From: Lelliottia amnigena
GTDB taxonomy: Bacteria > Pseudomonadota > Gammaproteobacteria > Enterobacterales > Enterobacteriaceae
DNA length: 64,000 nucleotides
Assembly (NCBI GenBank): GCA_900635465.1
Contig: LR134135.1
Location: forward strand, 310,001 to 374,000
Direction of reading: 5' to 3'
Positions 40,985 through 50,712 of this stretch are shown here, piece after piece; positions within the stretch are counted from its first letter, which is position 1, and every line of letters starts with the position of its first letter. Under the pieces are notes generated by a model, which was not told where the DNA came from, made no database searches, and worked only from the letters and a program-made list of their open reading frames with translations. Made by a program: the position numbers and the translations under genes.

Positions 40985-42041
40985 TTTTGCGCTCCCGTTG
41001 CAGACGTTTCAGCAGTTCCAGCTCGGCCTGGAAATCGACGTAGTGAGGCAGTTTGAGGTGCGAGACAAAACCCGCCGCCTCGACGTTATCCGCGTGCGCC
41101 AGCACAAACTCTTCGTCCTGCGCCGGGCCCGCAATGTTCTCATCGTAATCAGGGGCCTGTAGCGCGCGGTCTACCAGCGCCATCGCCATCGCTTTGCGTT
41201 CGCCCATGCCAAACACCAGCCCGTAGCCGCGCGTAAAATGCGGTTCTTCCTGCGCGGGCGCGACGAATCCGTTGACCATTTCGCACTCGGTGAGCAGCAG
41301 TTCGCCGACGTTCACGGCAAAACCCAGCTCTTCCGGCACGATTTCGATCTCCACATGGCCGCTGCGAATTTCCGCCGCGAACGGGTGATTGCGCCCGTAG
41401 CCGCGCTGCGTGGAATAAGCCATCGCCAGCAGATAACCCTCGTCACCCCGCATCAGCTGTTGCAGCCGCGACGAACGTGAGCACGGATAAACCGGCGGCG
41501 TGCGGGTCACATCATCGGGCGTGGCTCCTGAGTCTTCTTCCGCTTTCGCCAGCCCCTGATTCGCCAGCAGGCTAAATACGTGCGGGGACGACTCGTGCTC
41601 GGCGTCGCGGGTGTGCAGCGCAGGCACTTCGCCGTTTGCCAGCAGGGTGAAATCCAGCAGGCGATGGGTGTAATCGTAGGTTGGGCCAAGCAGCTGGCCG
41701 CCAGGAATATCTTTGTAGACCGCCGAGATCCGGCGCTCCAGGCGCATCTCGGCGGTGTTAATCGGCTCGCTAACCGCCAGTTTTGCCAGCGTCGTGCGAT
41801 AGGCGCGCAGCAGGAAAATGGCTTCGACGTTATCGCCGCTGGCCTGTTTCAGCGCCAGTGCTGCCAGTTCGCGGTCGGCAATGCCGCCTTCGGTCATCAC
41901 GCGGTCGACGGCGAGATTAAGCTGCTGTTCTATTTGGGCGACGTCCAGCTCGGGCAGCTGTTCATCGCCGCGTCGTCTGGATTCCTGCAACGCATGGGCG
42001 GCGGCTATCGCCTTCTCGCCCCCTTTGACGGCGACGTACAT
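40977..42041 (-). CDS. phnI: PhnI, C-P lyase core subunit (nucleosidase)
   Basis: 354-residue core subunit that with PhnGHL displaces adenine from ATP by phosphonate. Its own in vitro activity is nucleoside triphosphate deglycosylation. The start [12 protein letters not shown] at 42041 overlaps the phnH stop (TGATG) and gives the E. coli length. Family stretches KDIPGGQLLGPTYDYTHRLL and LKLPHYVDFQAELELL are intact. Confidence 0.96.
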   Translation of the reverse strand: MYVAVKGGEKAIAAAHALQESRRRGDEQLPELDVAQIEQQLNLAVDRVMTEGGIADRELAALALKQASGDNVEAIFLLRAYRTTLAKLAVSEPINTAEMRLERRISAVYKDIPGGQLLGPTYDYTHRLLDFTLLANGEVPALHTRDAEHESSPHVFSLLANQGLAKAEEDSGATPDDVTRTPPVYPCSRSSRLQQLMRGDEGYLLAMAYSTQRGYGRNHPFAAEIRSGHVEIEIVPEELGFAVNVGELLLTECEMVNGFVAPAQEEPHFTRGYGLVFGMGERKAMAMALVDRALQAPDYDENIAGPAQDEEFVLAHADNVEAAGFVSHLKLPHYVDFQAELELLKRLQRERKNG

Positions 42042-42625
42042 CAGCACACCTCGACATGCGTGGTCCGCGGAATCGCCAGCAGGCGCTCGCCGCAGGTGAG
42101 GATCAGATCGATACCCAGCGGGAACGGATGCGGACGCTCGGTGAGTTCATTAATGATGCATTCCGGCAGCTGCGGCGCGACCATGCGTTCATCGGCAATC
42201 CCGGCACCCGTCAGGCGCAGCATGCGGCCGCCGCTCAGGCTTGAGACCTGCAAAATCAACGTAGCGCTGGTTTCCGGCGCGACGGCTGTGCCTTCGGAAA
42301 GCGCGTTCAGTTGCTCGTGGCTGATTTTTTCATCCGCGACGGCGAACAACGCCTGCTGCGGCTGATCGACCAGCGGTGCGCTGGTGTGAAAACGCAGGTT
42401 CTGGCTGGCAATATCATTTTGCAGGCTGGCTGAAAGCCACACGGGCGTGTCGCTGTCAGCAAGGGTCAGCAGCACGCTGGTGGTGGCGAGATTCAGCGGC
42501 TGCCAGCCGTGGGTGAGTTGATGCAGGGAGACAATCACGCCCGGCTCGCTCATGGCTTTGAGCAGACGACGAAAACTGTGTTGGGCATCCTGCACGGGCA
42601 GCGTAAAAGCGGGTTTGAGAGTCAT
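42041..42625 (-). CDS. phnH: PhnH, C-P lyase core subunit
   Basis: 194-residue core subunit of the PhnGHIJ complex. It has a PLP-transferase-like fold without cofactor site and forms the central dimer. It starts [20 protein letters not shown] and overlaps phnG by 4 bp and phnI by 1 bp, so the block is translationally coupled. Confidence 0.95.
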   Translation of the reverse strand: MTLKPAFTLPVQDAQHSFRRLLKAMSEPGVIVSLHQLTHGWQPLNLATTSVLLTLADSDTPVWLSASLQNDIASQNLRFHTSAPLVDQPQQALFAVADEKISHEQLNALSEGTAVAPETSATLILQVSSLSGGRMLRLTGAGIADERMVAPQLPECIINELTERPHPFPLGIDLILTCGERLLAIPRTTHVEVC

Positions 42626-43074
42626 GCGTTATCTCCGCGAACGAGCGTAAAGAAGTCGACCCGGCTGGTGTTCACTTCGGCCTGACGCGCGGCGAGACGT
42701 GCGGCGCGATCGGCTTCCAGCGGGGCAATTAAGGTTTCCATTAGGGTTTGAAAATGAGGTGGTTCTTGCAGCAATGCGTCGATAACGGCGCACCGCTCGG
42801 CGTGGTCTTTATTGCGCCCGAGCAGATAGCTGTAGCCGAGCGTCCCGCTGGCAAGACGAATTACCGCGCGGGTCAGCGTGGCGTCACCGGCAAAAAAACG
42901 GTTACCTGTGCCGCCCATTCGCGCCTGGATCTGTACCAGACCGATTTCGGGTGCGCGGATCGGCGTATAGTCCGCAGTGATATTCAGCCGATGCATGTGT
43001 GCCTGCAGCGCGGCGGGCTGGCTGTGCGCGAGCACGCTCATCCAGCGCTGGCGAATGGAGGGAGTGAAATGCAT
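42622..43074 (-). CDS. phnG: PhnG, C-P lyase core subunit
   Basis: 150-residue subunit of the PhnGHIJ core; it starts [18 protein letters not shown] and contains the conserved [15 protein letters not shown]. The stop overlaps phnH by 4 bp and its ATG directly abuts the phnF stop. Confidence 0.95.
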   Translation of the reverse strand: MHFTPSIRQRWMSVLAHSQPAALQAHMHRLNITADYTPIRAPEIGLVQIQARMGGTGNRFFAGDATLTRAVIRLASGTLGYSYLLGRNKDHAERCAVIDALLQEPPHFQTLMETLIAPLEADRAARLAARQAEVNTSRVDFFTLVRGDNA

Positions 43075-43800
43075 TCAGTGCTCCATGGTGAATTCGATCA
43101 TGTCGGCGCGGGTCAGGCTGACGGAATATTCCGTCGCGTTGATCTCGCCGTCACGATGGTTAAGGGTGCGAACGCAGAGCAGCGGCGCCATGTTGGGGAT
43201 CTCCAGCACTTTGCTCTCTTTGGCCTGCGCGCGACGGGCGCTGATCCGCGTCTGGGTGCGTTTGAGCGCGATCCCGGTCGAATCAAACAGAAAATCATGC
43301 AGCGAACCGCTGGAGAAATTTTGCAGCACCGGCCACAGGGTGAGGTCGGCAAAGTAGTGGTCGATCTGACAGACCGCCACACCGTTGACGCGTCGCAGGG
43401 TGCGCAGATGCACCACGTTCTCTCCCTCCTGAATCCCCAGCGCATCGGCGATATGGCTGGAGGCCGGGCGCAGCACCGAGAGCAGTTTTTCGCTGGTCGG
43501 GTGGCTGCCCTGATCGAGCAAGTTCTGGCTAAAACGCGCCTGCGCATTCAGCGGGTAGTCGAACGGGCGCATCAGCACCAACACGCCCACGCCCTGACGG
43601 CGCTGTACCCATCCACGCTCAACCAGCTGGTCAATGGCGCGGCGCAGGGTATGGCGATTCACTTCATAGCGGTCGGCGAGCTGTTGCTCGGCGGGCAAAA
43701 AATCCCCGCAGCGATAGTGGGTGCGCAGCTCAACTTCGAGCTTTGCGGCAATCTCTTGCCAGCGGGTTGGATAACTGGTCGGATGTCTGGATAAGTGCAT
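43075..43800 (-). CDS. phnF: PhnF, GntR/HutC-family regulator
   Basis: 241-residue transcription factor with an N-terminal GntR winged helix (LPAEQQLADRYEVNRHTLRRAI, about 37-58) and a C-terminal UTRA ligand domain (about 90-235). The start MHLSRHPT at 43800 gives the E. coli length. In E. coli PhnF is not required for C-P lyase; it may tune the operon in response to a phosphate or phosphonate metabolite. Confidence 0.94.
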   Translation of the reverse strand: MHLSRHPTSYPTRWQEIAAKLEVELRTHYRCGDFLPAEQQLADRYEVNRHTLRRAIDQLVERGWVQRRQGVGVLVLMRPFDYPLNAQARFSQNLLDQGSHPTSEKLLSVLRPASSHIADALGIQEGENVVHLRTLRRVNGVAVCQIDHYFADLTLWPVLQNFSSGSLHDFLFDSTGIALKRTQTRISARRAQAKESKVLEIPNMAPLLCVRTLNHRDGEINATEYSVSLTRADMIEFTMEH

Positions 43801-43820
43801 AACAATCAATGCCTCGCTTC

Positions 43821-44600
43821 TTAGATGAAGTGCTTACGCAAACGTTGAGACAGGAAATCCAGCAGGCTGACGGTAATGATGATTAACACCATCAACGCGC
43901 AGGTTTGCTGGAACTGGAAGCCGCGAATCGCTTCCCATAAAGTGACGCCAATTCCGCCCGCGCCGACCATGCCGACCACCGTGGCGGAGCGCACGTTGGA
44001 TTCAAAACGGTACAGGGAGTAGGAGATCAGCAGCGGCATCACCTGGGGCAACACGCCGTAGAGAATTTCTTCGATTTTATTGGCACCCGTTGCGCGGATA
44101 CCTTCGACCGGACCGGGTTCAATGGCTTCGACCGCTTCAGAAAGTAGCTTCGAGAGCACGCCGGTGGTGTGGATAAACAGCGCCATCACGCCCGCGAAAG
44201 GGCCAAGGCCGACGGCGACCACGAACAGCATCGCGAACACCATTTCATTGATGGCGCGGCAAGCGTCCATCAGACGGCGCATGGGCTGGTAAATCCACCA
44301 CGGCACGATGTTTTCGGCGCTCATCAGGCCAAACGGGATCGAGAGAATCACCGCGAGCGCGGTGCCCCAGACGGCGATTTGCATGGTGACCGCCATTTCG
44401 CTGAGGTAATCCTGCCACTGGCTAAAGTCCGGTGGGAAGAAGTCGGCGGCGAAGGTCGCCATGTTGCCGGAGTCCTGAATGAGCATCAGCGGGTTCATTT
44501 CCGCGCCCTTCCAGGAGACGATCAGAACCGCCAGCAAAATCGCCCAGCTGATCAGCGAGAACCAGCTACGCTTCGGCGGTGGAACGGTGATGGTTTGCAT
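43821..44600 (-). CDS. phnE: PhnE phosphonate ABC transporter permease (intact)
   Basis: 259-residue inner-membrane permease with about six membrane segments and the EAA loop ([22 protein letters not shown] region). Unlike the E. coli K-12 allele, which is disrupted by an 8 bp duplication, this copy is full length, so phosphonate uptake should be functional. The start MQTITVPPP at 44600 is chosen over an ATG nine codons upstream on family length. Confidence 0.95.
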   Translation of the reverse strand: MQTITVPPPKRSWFSLISWAILLAVLIVSWKGAEMNPLMLIQDSGNMATFAADFFPPDFSQWQDYLSEMAVTMQIAVWGTALAVILSIPFGLMSAENIVPWWIYQPMRRLMDACRAINEMVFAMLFVVAVGLGPFAGVMALFIHTTGVLSKLLSEAVEAIEPGPVEGIRATGANKIEEILYGVLPQVMPLLISYSLYRFESNVRSATVVGMVGAGGIGVTLWEAIRGFQFQQTCALMVLIIITVSLLDFLSQRLRKHFI

Positions 44601-44631
44601 GTTTAGCTCCGGTATTTTCCTCCTCATCTTT

Positions 44632-44893
44632 GAGAGAGGCTGCTATCTGGTACGGCTTTTCTCCCTCTCCCGTGAGAGAGGTCGCTATCTGGTACGACTT
44701 TTCTCGCTCTCCCTGAGAGAGGTCGCTACCTGGTGCGGCTTTTCTCGCTCTCCCGTGAGAGAGGCTGCTATCTGGTACGCCTTTTCTCCCTCTCCCTGTG
44801 GGAGAGGGCCGGGGTGAGGGCATCAGCGTGTGCATTTCCCCCTCACCCTCAAGGCAGAGGGGGCTGTTCTTTTCCTCCCTCAGCGAGAGGGAG
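44632..44893. repeat. Tandem array of 42 bp palindromic repeats inside the phn operon
   Basis: Four units starting at 44632, 44674, 44715 and 44757 each read gagagagg(c/t)(t/c)gctatctggtacg-cttttctc-(c/g)ctctccc. The array ends in the ggagagggccggggtgagggcatca element shared with the arrays at 28.3 and 32.2 kb. Two more dyads follow (44840-44862 and 44875-44893). The array separates phnE from phnD, which in E. coli are close neighbours. Confidence 0.85.
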
Positions 44894-44900
44894 AAAAAGG

Positions 44901-45917
44901 TTATTGCACTACTTTATTCACGCTGGTCATCGCGCTCAGGGCGGCGGTCAGACGGTCGAGATCTTCCAGCTGCGCCTGCAATCCAGAGACTTTGCTGGTC
45001 TTCTCTTCCGCACTCAGACCTTTGTTATCTTTTACACTCTGCATCTGCTTAAACAGCGCGAGCTGGCGAATCGGCACCAGTTGCAGGTCGCTGGAGGCGC
45101 GGAACGGTGCCCATCCCAGACGTTCCAGCACCGTTTTCTCTTCCGGCGTTTTGCCGTAATTCATAAAGAAGTCGTACACCTTGTCCTTGGTGCCTTCGGA
45201 GAGGTTTTTACGCCACACGATCGGGTCGCCAGGGATCAGCGGCGATTTCCAGATAACCTTCAGCTGTTTCAGTTTTTCGGGTGCGGAGGTTTTCAGCTTG
45301 TCGAGGTTTTCAGTGTTGTTGGTGGCAACATCGACCTGTTTATTGGCGACAGCCAGCGCGTTGGTTTCATGCCCCGCATTAACGGTGCGTTTGAATTCGC
45401 TGGTGGAGATATTGTTTTTGGCGAAGACGTAATAGCCTGGGACGAGGAAGCCGGACGTTGAGTTCGGATCGCCGTTACCAAACGTCAGATCTTTGCGCCT
45501 GGCGAGCATGTCATTGAGGTTATTGATTGGGCTGTCTTTGTTGACGATCAGTACGCTCCAGTAACCCGGAGAACCGTCTGCGGCGACGGTCTGTGCAAAG
45601 ACCTGACCGTTAGCGCGATCCACCGCTTCCATGGCGGAGAGGTTGCCGTACCAGGCAATATCTACTTTGTTAAAGCGCATGCCCTGGATAATGCCCGCGT
45701 AATCCGGCGCGAAGAAGGCATTCACTTTGATCCCCAGTTTGGTTTCCATATCTTTCAGGAACGGTTCCCACTGGGGCTTCAGGTTTTGCTGTGATTCGGT
45801 CGAAATGATGCCAAAGTTCAGCGCTTTTTCCTGTTCTTCGGCATACGCCGGGCTTAACAGGGTGCTGATACTGAACATGCTGGTGAAAGCCAGCGCGGCA
45901 ACGGCTTTATAGCTCAT
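44901..45917 (-). CDS. phnD: PhnD phosphonate-binding periplasmic protein
   Basis: 338 residues as in E. coli: signal peptide (MSYKAVAALAFTSMFSISTLLSPAYA) and a two-lobed phosphonate receptor (LNFGIISTESQQNLKPQWEP, then DIAWYGNLSAMEAV and FGNGDPNSTSGFLVPGYY). It delivers phosphonates such as 2-aminoethylphosphonate to PhnCE. Confidence 0.96.
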   Translation of the reverse strand: MSYKAVAALAFTSMFSISTLLSPAYAEEQEKALNFGIISTESQQNLKPQWEPFLKDMETKLGIKVNAFFAPDYAGIIQGMRFNKVDIAWYGNLSAMEAVDRANGQVFAQTVAADGSPGYWSVLIVNKDSPINNLNDMLARRKDLTFGNGDPNSTSGFLVPGYYVFAKNNISTSEFKRTVNAGHETNALAVANKQVDVATNNTENLDKLKTSAPEKLKQLKVIWKSPLIPGDPIVWRKNLSEGTKDKVYDFFMNYGKTPEEKTVLERLGWAPFRASSDLQLVPIRQLALFKQMQSVKDNKGLSAEEKTSKVSGLQAQLEDLDRLTAALSAMTSVNKVVQ

Positions 45918-45982
45918 GTACTTTCCTCACGTTGACATTGTTCCAGGCTATTTCATTGGCAAACCTGGTCTTTTTGTGTGCG

Positions 45983-46772
45983 TTAAGCAGCCTGTGCCTT
46001 CTCTTCGACGCGGTTAATGCCGCGGTAGAGATGGTCAAAGCGGTCGTTATCAAAGGCCTGGCTTGAACCGTCGTAAAAAACATGTCCCTGACGCAGGGCG
46101 ACGATGCGCTCGCAGTAGCGCAGGGGCGTAATCCACCTGATGCAGCGTCACTACCACGGTGATGCCGTCGTTCTGGTTAATGTCGCGCAGGGTTTCCATC
46201 ACGATGCGGGCAGATTCCGGATCGAGAGAGGCAATGGGTTCATCGGCCAGAATGACGTTGGCTTTTTGCATCAGCGCCCGGGCAATCGCCACGCGCTGCT
46301 GTTGTCCGCCGGACAGCGTGGAGACGCGCTGGTGGGCAAAATGCGCCATCCCGACGCGGGTCAGCGCCTGAAGAGCCTGTTGTTTTTGGGCGGGTGAGAA
46401 CCAGCGCAGAAAGGTGCGCCAGAAAGGGGTGCTGCCGAGCGCGCCAATCAGTACGTTTTCCAGCACCGTCAGGCGGTTTACCAGGTTGAACTGCTGGAAG
46501 ATGTAGCCGGTTTGCGCGCGGCTTTTACGGATGTCACCCGCCAGACGGCCCGCGCGCTGCACGGTATTTCCCAGCAGTTCGACGTGGCTTTCAGGGGTTT
46601 TATCACCCGTGATTAAGCCGCTAAGATGGCGCAGAAGCGTGGATTTTCCTGAACCGGAAGGCCCTAACAGCGCCACCATTTCGCCTTTCTCGACGGTCAG
46701 ATCAACGGCATGCAGGGCCTTATTGTGATGAAAGGTCTTGCTCAGTTTCACGACGCGGATGACAGTTTGCAT
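45983..46772 (-). CDS. phnC: PhnC phosphonate ABC transporter ATPase, frameshift near 3' end
   Basis: ATPase of the PhnCDE importer and first gene of the phn operon. Walker [12 protein letters not shown], signature [15 protein letters not shown] and Walker [12 protein letters not shown] are intact. After HQVDYA an extra C in the run at 46123-46126 throws the reading into an early end at 46050. Removing it restores [24 protein letters not shown] sequence to the TAA at 45983-45985 and 262 residues, the E. coli length. The shift spares all ATPase motifs. Confidence 0.93.
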
Positions 46773-46810
46773 GTGCTGGGCCTCACGATAAATGTGGCCT
46801 CATGCTGGCG

Positions 46811-46840
46811 GATTATTGTGACATTTGGGTTAAGTATTGG
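46811..46840 (-). promoter_or_regulatory. Putative Pho box / phn promoter
   Basis: On the minus strand the stretch ACTTAACCCAAATGTCACA followed by AATAATCCGCC corresponds closely to the E. coli phnC promoter, where PhoB binds and the -10 is the AATAAT-like segment. It lies 40-70 bp upstream of phnC. Phosphate-starvation control is therefore expected. Confidence 0.65.
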
Positions 46841-46907
46841 TTGCGGGAGTTTGAAGAGTTGAGGCGAAAGCGATGACAGGCGGAAGCACGCGGCCTCCGC
46901 CAGAATG

Positions 46908-47339
46908 CTACTGCTGTTTCACGACGTTGATCATCCATGGCACGCCATATTTGTCGGTGACTTTACCGAAGCCGTGCGCCCAGAAGGTTTCTTGCCACGC
47001 CATGTCGATATTGCCGCCTTCGGCGAGATTATCGAACCAGCGTTTGCCTTCTGACACATCCTGCGTGTCGAGCACCAGCGTAAAGCCTGCGTAATGGGCT
47101 TTTTCTCCGGGCAGGCCGTCGCTCATCATAATATCGCTACCGGCGATACGAACGTTGGAGTGAGCAATGGCGGAGTCAGGGAACGACATGCCGGAAGGGC
47201 AGCCGTCTTCGCTGTGCTCGTCTTTGGGCATTTCACCGAAGGTGATTTTGTAGAGGAGTTCTGCGCCGAGCGTTTGCTGATAAAAGGCGGTGGCCTCTGC
47301 ACAGTTTCCGGCAAAAGAGATATAGGGACTTAACGGCAT
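46908..47339 (-). CDS. yjdN: YjdN (PhnB), glyoxalase-fold metalloprotein homologue
   Basis: 143-residue vicinal-oxygen-chelate (3-demethylubiquinone methyltransferase-like) fold protein. It starts MPLSPYISFAGNCAEA and ends FGKVTDKYGVPWMINVVK. It precedes the phn operon but is not needed for phosphonate use in E. coli; its substrate is unknown. The start is at 47339, two codons inside the longer frame. Confidence 0.92.
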   Translation of the reverse strand: MPLSPYISFAGNCAEATAFYQQTLGAELLYKITFGEMPKDEHSEDGCPSGMSFPDSAIAHSNVRIAGSDIMMSDGLPGEKAHYAGFTLVLDTQDVSEGKRWFDNLAEGGNIDMAWQETFWAHGFGKVTDKYGVPWMINVVKQQ

Positions 47340-47386
47340 AATCATTACCTCAGGTAAGAGAAGCTCGATAAGTGTAGTTCCAGTCA

Positions 47387-47412
47387 GCCCGGTAAGCTAA
47401 GCGCTACCGGGC
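47387..47412. repeat. REP-like palindrome between yjdM and yjdN
   Basis: gcccggta-agctaagcgc-taccgggc, an 8 bp stem typical of enterobacterial REP units, filling the gap between yjdM and yjdN. It could act as an mRNA 3' stabiliser. Confidence 0.7.
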
Positions 47413-47419
47413 AGGCAAA

Positions 47420-47755
47420 TCAGTTCTTTTTGACGAATTCTGATTTGAGCTTCATTGGGCCAAAGCCGTCAATTTTGCAGTCAATATTATGATCGCCTTC
47501 AACCAGACGAATATTCTTTACCTTAGTGCCGATTTTCAGCATGGAAGAACTGCCTTTCACTTTCAGGTCTTTTACGACGGTGACGTTATCGCCATCGACC
47601 AACAGATTACCGTTGGCGTCTTTCACGATCAGCGCATCGCTATCTTGCGACGTTTCGGCGTCATTCCATTCATGGGCGCATTCAGGGCAAATGAACATGC
47701 CATTATCTTCATAGGTGTATTCGGAATTACATTTTGGACAGTGTGGAAGAGACAT
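47420..47755 (-). CDS. yjdM: YjdM (PhnA), zinc-ribbon protein
   Basis: 111 residues as in E. coli: N-terminal zinc ribbon ([21 protein letters not shown], two CxxC) and a C-terminal beta domain ([20 protein letters not shown] region). Despite the name phnA it is not a phosphonoacetate hydrolase in enterobacteria, and its role is unknown. The start MSLPHCPKC at 47755 is chosen; a 26-residue upstream extension is rejected. Confidence 0.94.
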   Translation of the reverse strand: MSLPHCPKCNSEYTYEDNGMFICPECAHEWNDAETSQDSDALIVKDANGNLLVDGDNVTVVKDLKVKGSSSMLKIGTKVKNIRLVEGDHNIDCKIDGFGPMKLKSEFVKKN

Positions 47756-48357
47756 ATCGGTATCCTCTAAAAGTGCGAACGGGGCTGGAAAGCGCCAGCC
47801 AAAAACACGGCAGTTTGCCGAAAAAGGCGTCAAGTATAGCGTAAGTCCCCACTTTTGTCGGTGATATTCTTTTTTTAAAAAAATAAATAAAACACCGCAA
47901 CTGGAGTGACATTTCCTGTCAGTCAGTTAAGCGATGCTAACAGCGTGCTTAAGAGATAAACATCGCGATGAAATATATAGAATATTTTATTGCGCAAATT
48001 GCCAGGTACAGATATTTCGGATAAGGTGAGGTGCGCTGTTGTTATTTATCAACGGCAACCGGGTTTGCCACTTCTACTTGGGTGACCGGGAATTACCTCT
48101 CTTTTTAGGTGGGTAAATTACGTTGATATATCCTATAGCTCCATAAAAATGGTCTACGCTCATTATCTTTCGCCTTTTCTGGCCGAGAGGAGTGTACGAG
48201 CGCTCTACGCTGCAAACAGATTATATTTGGTTTGTCATCAGACGCTTATATTCAATGAACCTAATTTCCACGCGTAATCAAAAAAGCCGAAATTTCATTA
48301 TTAAAACTATCTGGCTTAATAAAAGTAATAAATTTGCGTTAAGGAAAGGCTTTTATC
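47756..48357. other. yjdM/crfC divergent intergenic region
   Basis: About 600 bp, AT-rich towards crfC. It contains promoters for yjdM (leftward) and crfC (rightward), which I could not place firmly. A 62-codon frame (48192-48380) runs into crfC without a ribosome site and is not called. Confidence 0.5.
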
Positions 48358-50712
48358 ATGCACACACAAACAATATTTGAATTGAGCCAGGAAGCAGAGC
48401 GTCTGCTACAACTTGCTTTACAGAATCTTGATGCCCTGAAATCAATGCCGATTGCGGCACTTGATAGCACCACGGCGGCAATAACCGGTGTTAGCAATAA
48501 TGTGCTGCCTTTGCACTTCAGCACCCGCGGTGTTGAAACCCAGCTGTCGATGCTGAATAACGAATTACGTAAAATAACCCGTCTTGAGATGGTGCTGGCG
48601 ATTGTTGGCACGATGAAGGCCGGGAAATCGACCACGATTAATGCGATTGTCGGAACGGAAGTTTTACCCAACCGTAATCGTCCAATGACCGCCCTGCCGA
48701 CGATGATCCGCCATACGCCCGGGCAAAAAGAGCCGGTGCTGCATTTTGCCCACGTTTCACCGATCGACACGCTGATAAAACAATTGCAGGAAACGCTGTG
48801 TAATCACGATCGCGGTCAACTGACGCAGCGCCTCGAAATTGATAAAGATATGAATGCGTTGCTCGGGCGCATTGAGCAAGGTAAAGCCTTCGAAAAACAC
48901 TACCTTGGCGCGGAGCCTATTTTCCAGTGTCTGAAAAGCCTGAATGATTTAGTGCGGCTTTCTCAGGCGTTAGGCGTTGATTTCCCGTTTACTGAGTACA
49001 CCGCGATTGAGCATATTCCGGTGATTGAAGTGGAGTTTGTCCACCTCGCCGGCATGGACTCTCACCTGGGGCAGCTGACGCTGCTGGACACGCCGGGGCC
49101 GAATGAAGCCGGGCAGCCGCATCTGCAAAAAATGCTTAACGAACAGCTGGCGCGCTCCTCGGCGGTGCTGGCGGTGATGGACTACACCCAGCTTAAATCG
49201 ATCTCCGATGAAGAAGTACGACAGGCGATTTCGGCGGTGGGCAAATCGGTGCCGCTGTACGCGCTGGTGAATAAATTCGATCAGAAAGACCGCAATAGCG
49301 ATGATGAAGAGCAGGTGCGGGCGATGATTTCCGGCACGCTGATGAAAGGCAATATTTCGCCGGGGCAGATTTATCCTGTCTCTTCGATGTGGGCTTATCT
49401 GGCGAATCGTGCGCGCTTTGAAATCGCCAACCATGGGCGTCTGCCGGACCATCAGGAGCAGCGCTGGGTGCAAGATTTTGCGGAAGCCGCGCTGGGCCGC
49501 CGCTGGCGCACGGCAGATCTGGATGATGTCGAACATATTCGCCATGCCGCCGATCTGCTGTGGGAAGATTCACTGTTTGAACAGCCGATTCGCAAACTGA
49601 TCTATGCCGCGTATGCCAATGCGTCGCTGTATGCGCTGCGCTCGGCGTCCCACAAACTACTCAACTATGCGCAGAACGCCCGTGAATATCTGGATTTCCG
49701 CTATCAGGGGCTGACGGTCGCGTTTGATGAGCTGGAGTTGAATATTTCGCGTCTCGAAGAGGATATGGCACTGCTTCAGACGCGTCAGGATGTGGTGAGC
49801 GACGAAGTCGGACACGAAGTGAAGCAGGCGCTTGATGCGGCACATACGTTTATCACGCATCAGCAAAACCAGATTCAGCAGTCGATTAGCCAGATTTTCA
49901 ACGGTGATAACGTTCTCGATTTGGCGGGTATTGATCGCATGAGTTTGCGAAACGGGGCGCAGCATGAAATGGGGCAACTGGTGCTTGATGACGAAGGCCA
50001 GGCGCAGATTGTGCTGAGCAAAATCCGTTCATCCTGTGAGCTGGTCATGCTGGCTGCGCAGGGCAAAATTAGCCGCGAGCTGGCGCTGCGTTTTGATCAG
50101 CTTGAGTCGACGCTGGCGCGTTCCCTGAACGAGGCAATGCGTCCGATCGAGAAACGCATCAAGGAAGAGCTAAGCCACGCTGGATTCCGGGCGCGGATCA
50201 GCTTCCCGGCCTTCCAGGCCAGTCAGCTCAACTTCAACACGCGCGGGTTGTTTAACGATGCGATTGCCTCAGAAAATCGTCCTGCCGGTGAGGTCGCTGG
50301 TGCGAGCAGCGTGCGCGAAACGGTTTCCCGCTGGCTAAACAATCCGGGTTGGGGTTGGGAGGATTGCGTGGTGACGCGTACGCGATACGTTATTGACGTG
50401 GCGCAGCTTCATACGCGAATTAAAGAACATATTGATCAATTTTGTGAACAAATCTATAAAGCTTTGGTGGCGCAGGTCGATGTTTCTGTTACGGCAGGTA
50501 TGGCAACGTTTTTTGCGGAATTCTCGCTGTGCCTCACCGGATTACAGGAAAGCTTGCGTGATAGCCTCGCAGTGCGACAGCAAAATGAGCATTCAACCCG
50601 AGCGCTCAGCCAGCTGTTGCAGCAAAGTATTACAACTGCGACGTGGATTCAGGAAGATACCCGATTGTTACGCGATGATATTCAAACCTTATTCGCGGCA
50701 GAGCAACCATGA
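48358..50712 (+). CDS. crfC: CrfC, clamp-binding dynamin-like GTPase
   Basis: Dynamin-related GTPase that in E. coli binds the DNA polymerase sliding clamp and links sister replication forks. The 784-residue product carries P-loop GTMKAGKSTTINAIVG (about 83-98), the threonine switch NRPMTALPT, LLDTPGPNEAG (about 242) and NKFDQKDRN (about 303). A long helical stalk follows. It is about 40 residues longer than E. coli CrfC (742). The region around residues 35-65, where E. coli has its clamp-binding motif, has diverged. The next gene yjcZ overlaps by 4 bp. Confidence 0.93.
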   Translation: MHTQTIFELSQEAERLLQLALQNLDALKSMPIAALDSTTAAITGVSNNVLPLHFSTRGVETQLSMLNNELRKITRLEMVLAIVGTMKAGKSTTINAIVGTEVLPNRNRPMTALPTMIRHTPGQKEPVLHFAHVSPIDTLIKQLQETLCNHDRGQLTQRLEIDKDMNALLGRIEQGKAFEKHYLGAEPIFQCLKSLNDLVRLSQALGVDFPFTEYTAIEHIPVIEVEFVHLAGMDSHLGQLTLLDTPGPNEAGQPHLQKMLNEQLARSSAVLAVMDYTQLKSISDEEVRQAISAVGKSVPLYALVNKFDQKDRNSDDEEQVRAMISGTLMKGNISPGQIYPVSSMWAYLANRARFEIANHGRLPDHQEQRWVQDFAEAALGRRWRTADLDDVEHIRHAADLLWEDSLFEQPIRKLIYAAYANASLYALRSASHKLLNYAQNAREYLDFRYQGLTVAFDELELNISRLEEDMALLQTRQDVVSDEVGHEVKQALDAAHTFITHQQNQIQQSISQIFNGDNVLDLAGIDRMSLRNGAQHEMGQLVLDDEGQAQIVLSKIRSSCELVMLAAQGKISRELALRFDQLESTLARSLNEAMRPIEKRIKEELSHAGFRARISFPAFQASQLNFNTRGLFNDAIASENRPAGEVAGASSVRETVSRWLNNPGWGWEDCVVTRTRYVIDVAQLHTRIKEHIDQFCEQIYKALVAQVDVSVTAGMATFFAEFSLCLTGLQESLRDSLAVRQQNEHSTRALSQLLQQSITTATWIQEDTRLLRDDIQTLFAAEQP

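Noticed and set aside
48192..48380. 62-codon frame just before crfC
   Set aside because: It runs into crfC in another frame, has AT-driven composition and no ribosome site.
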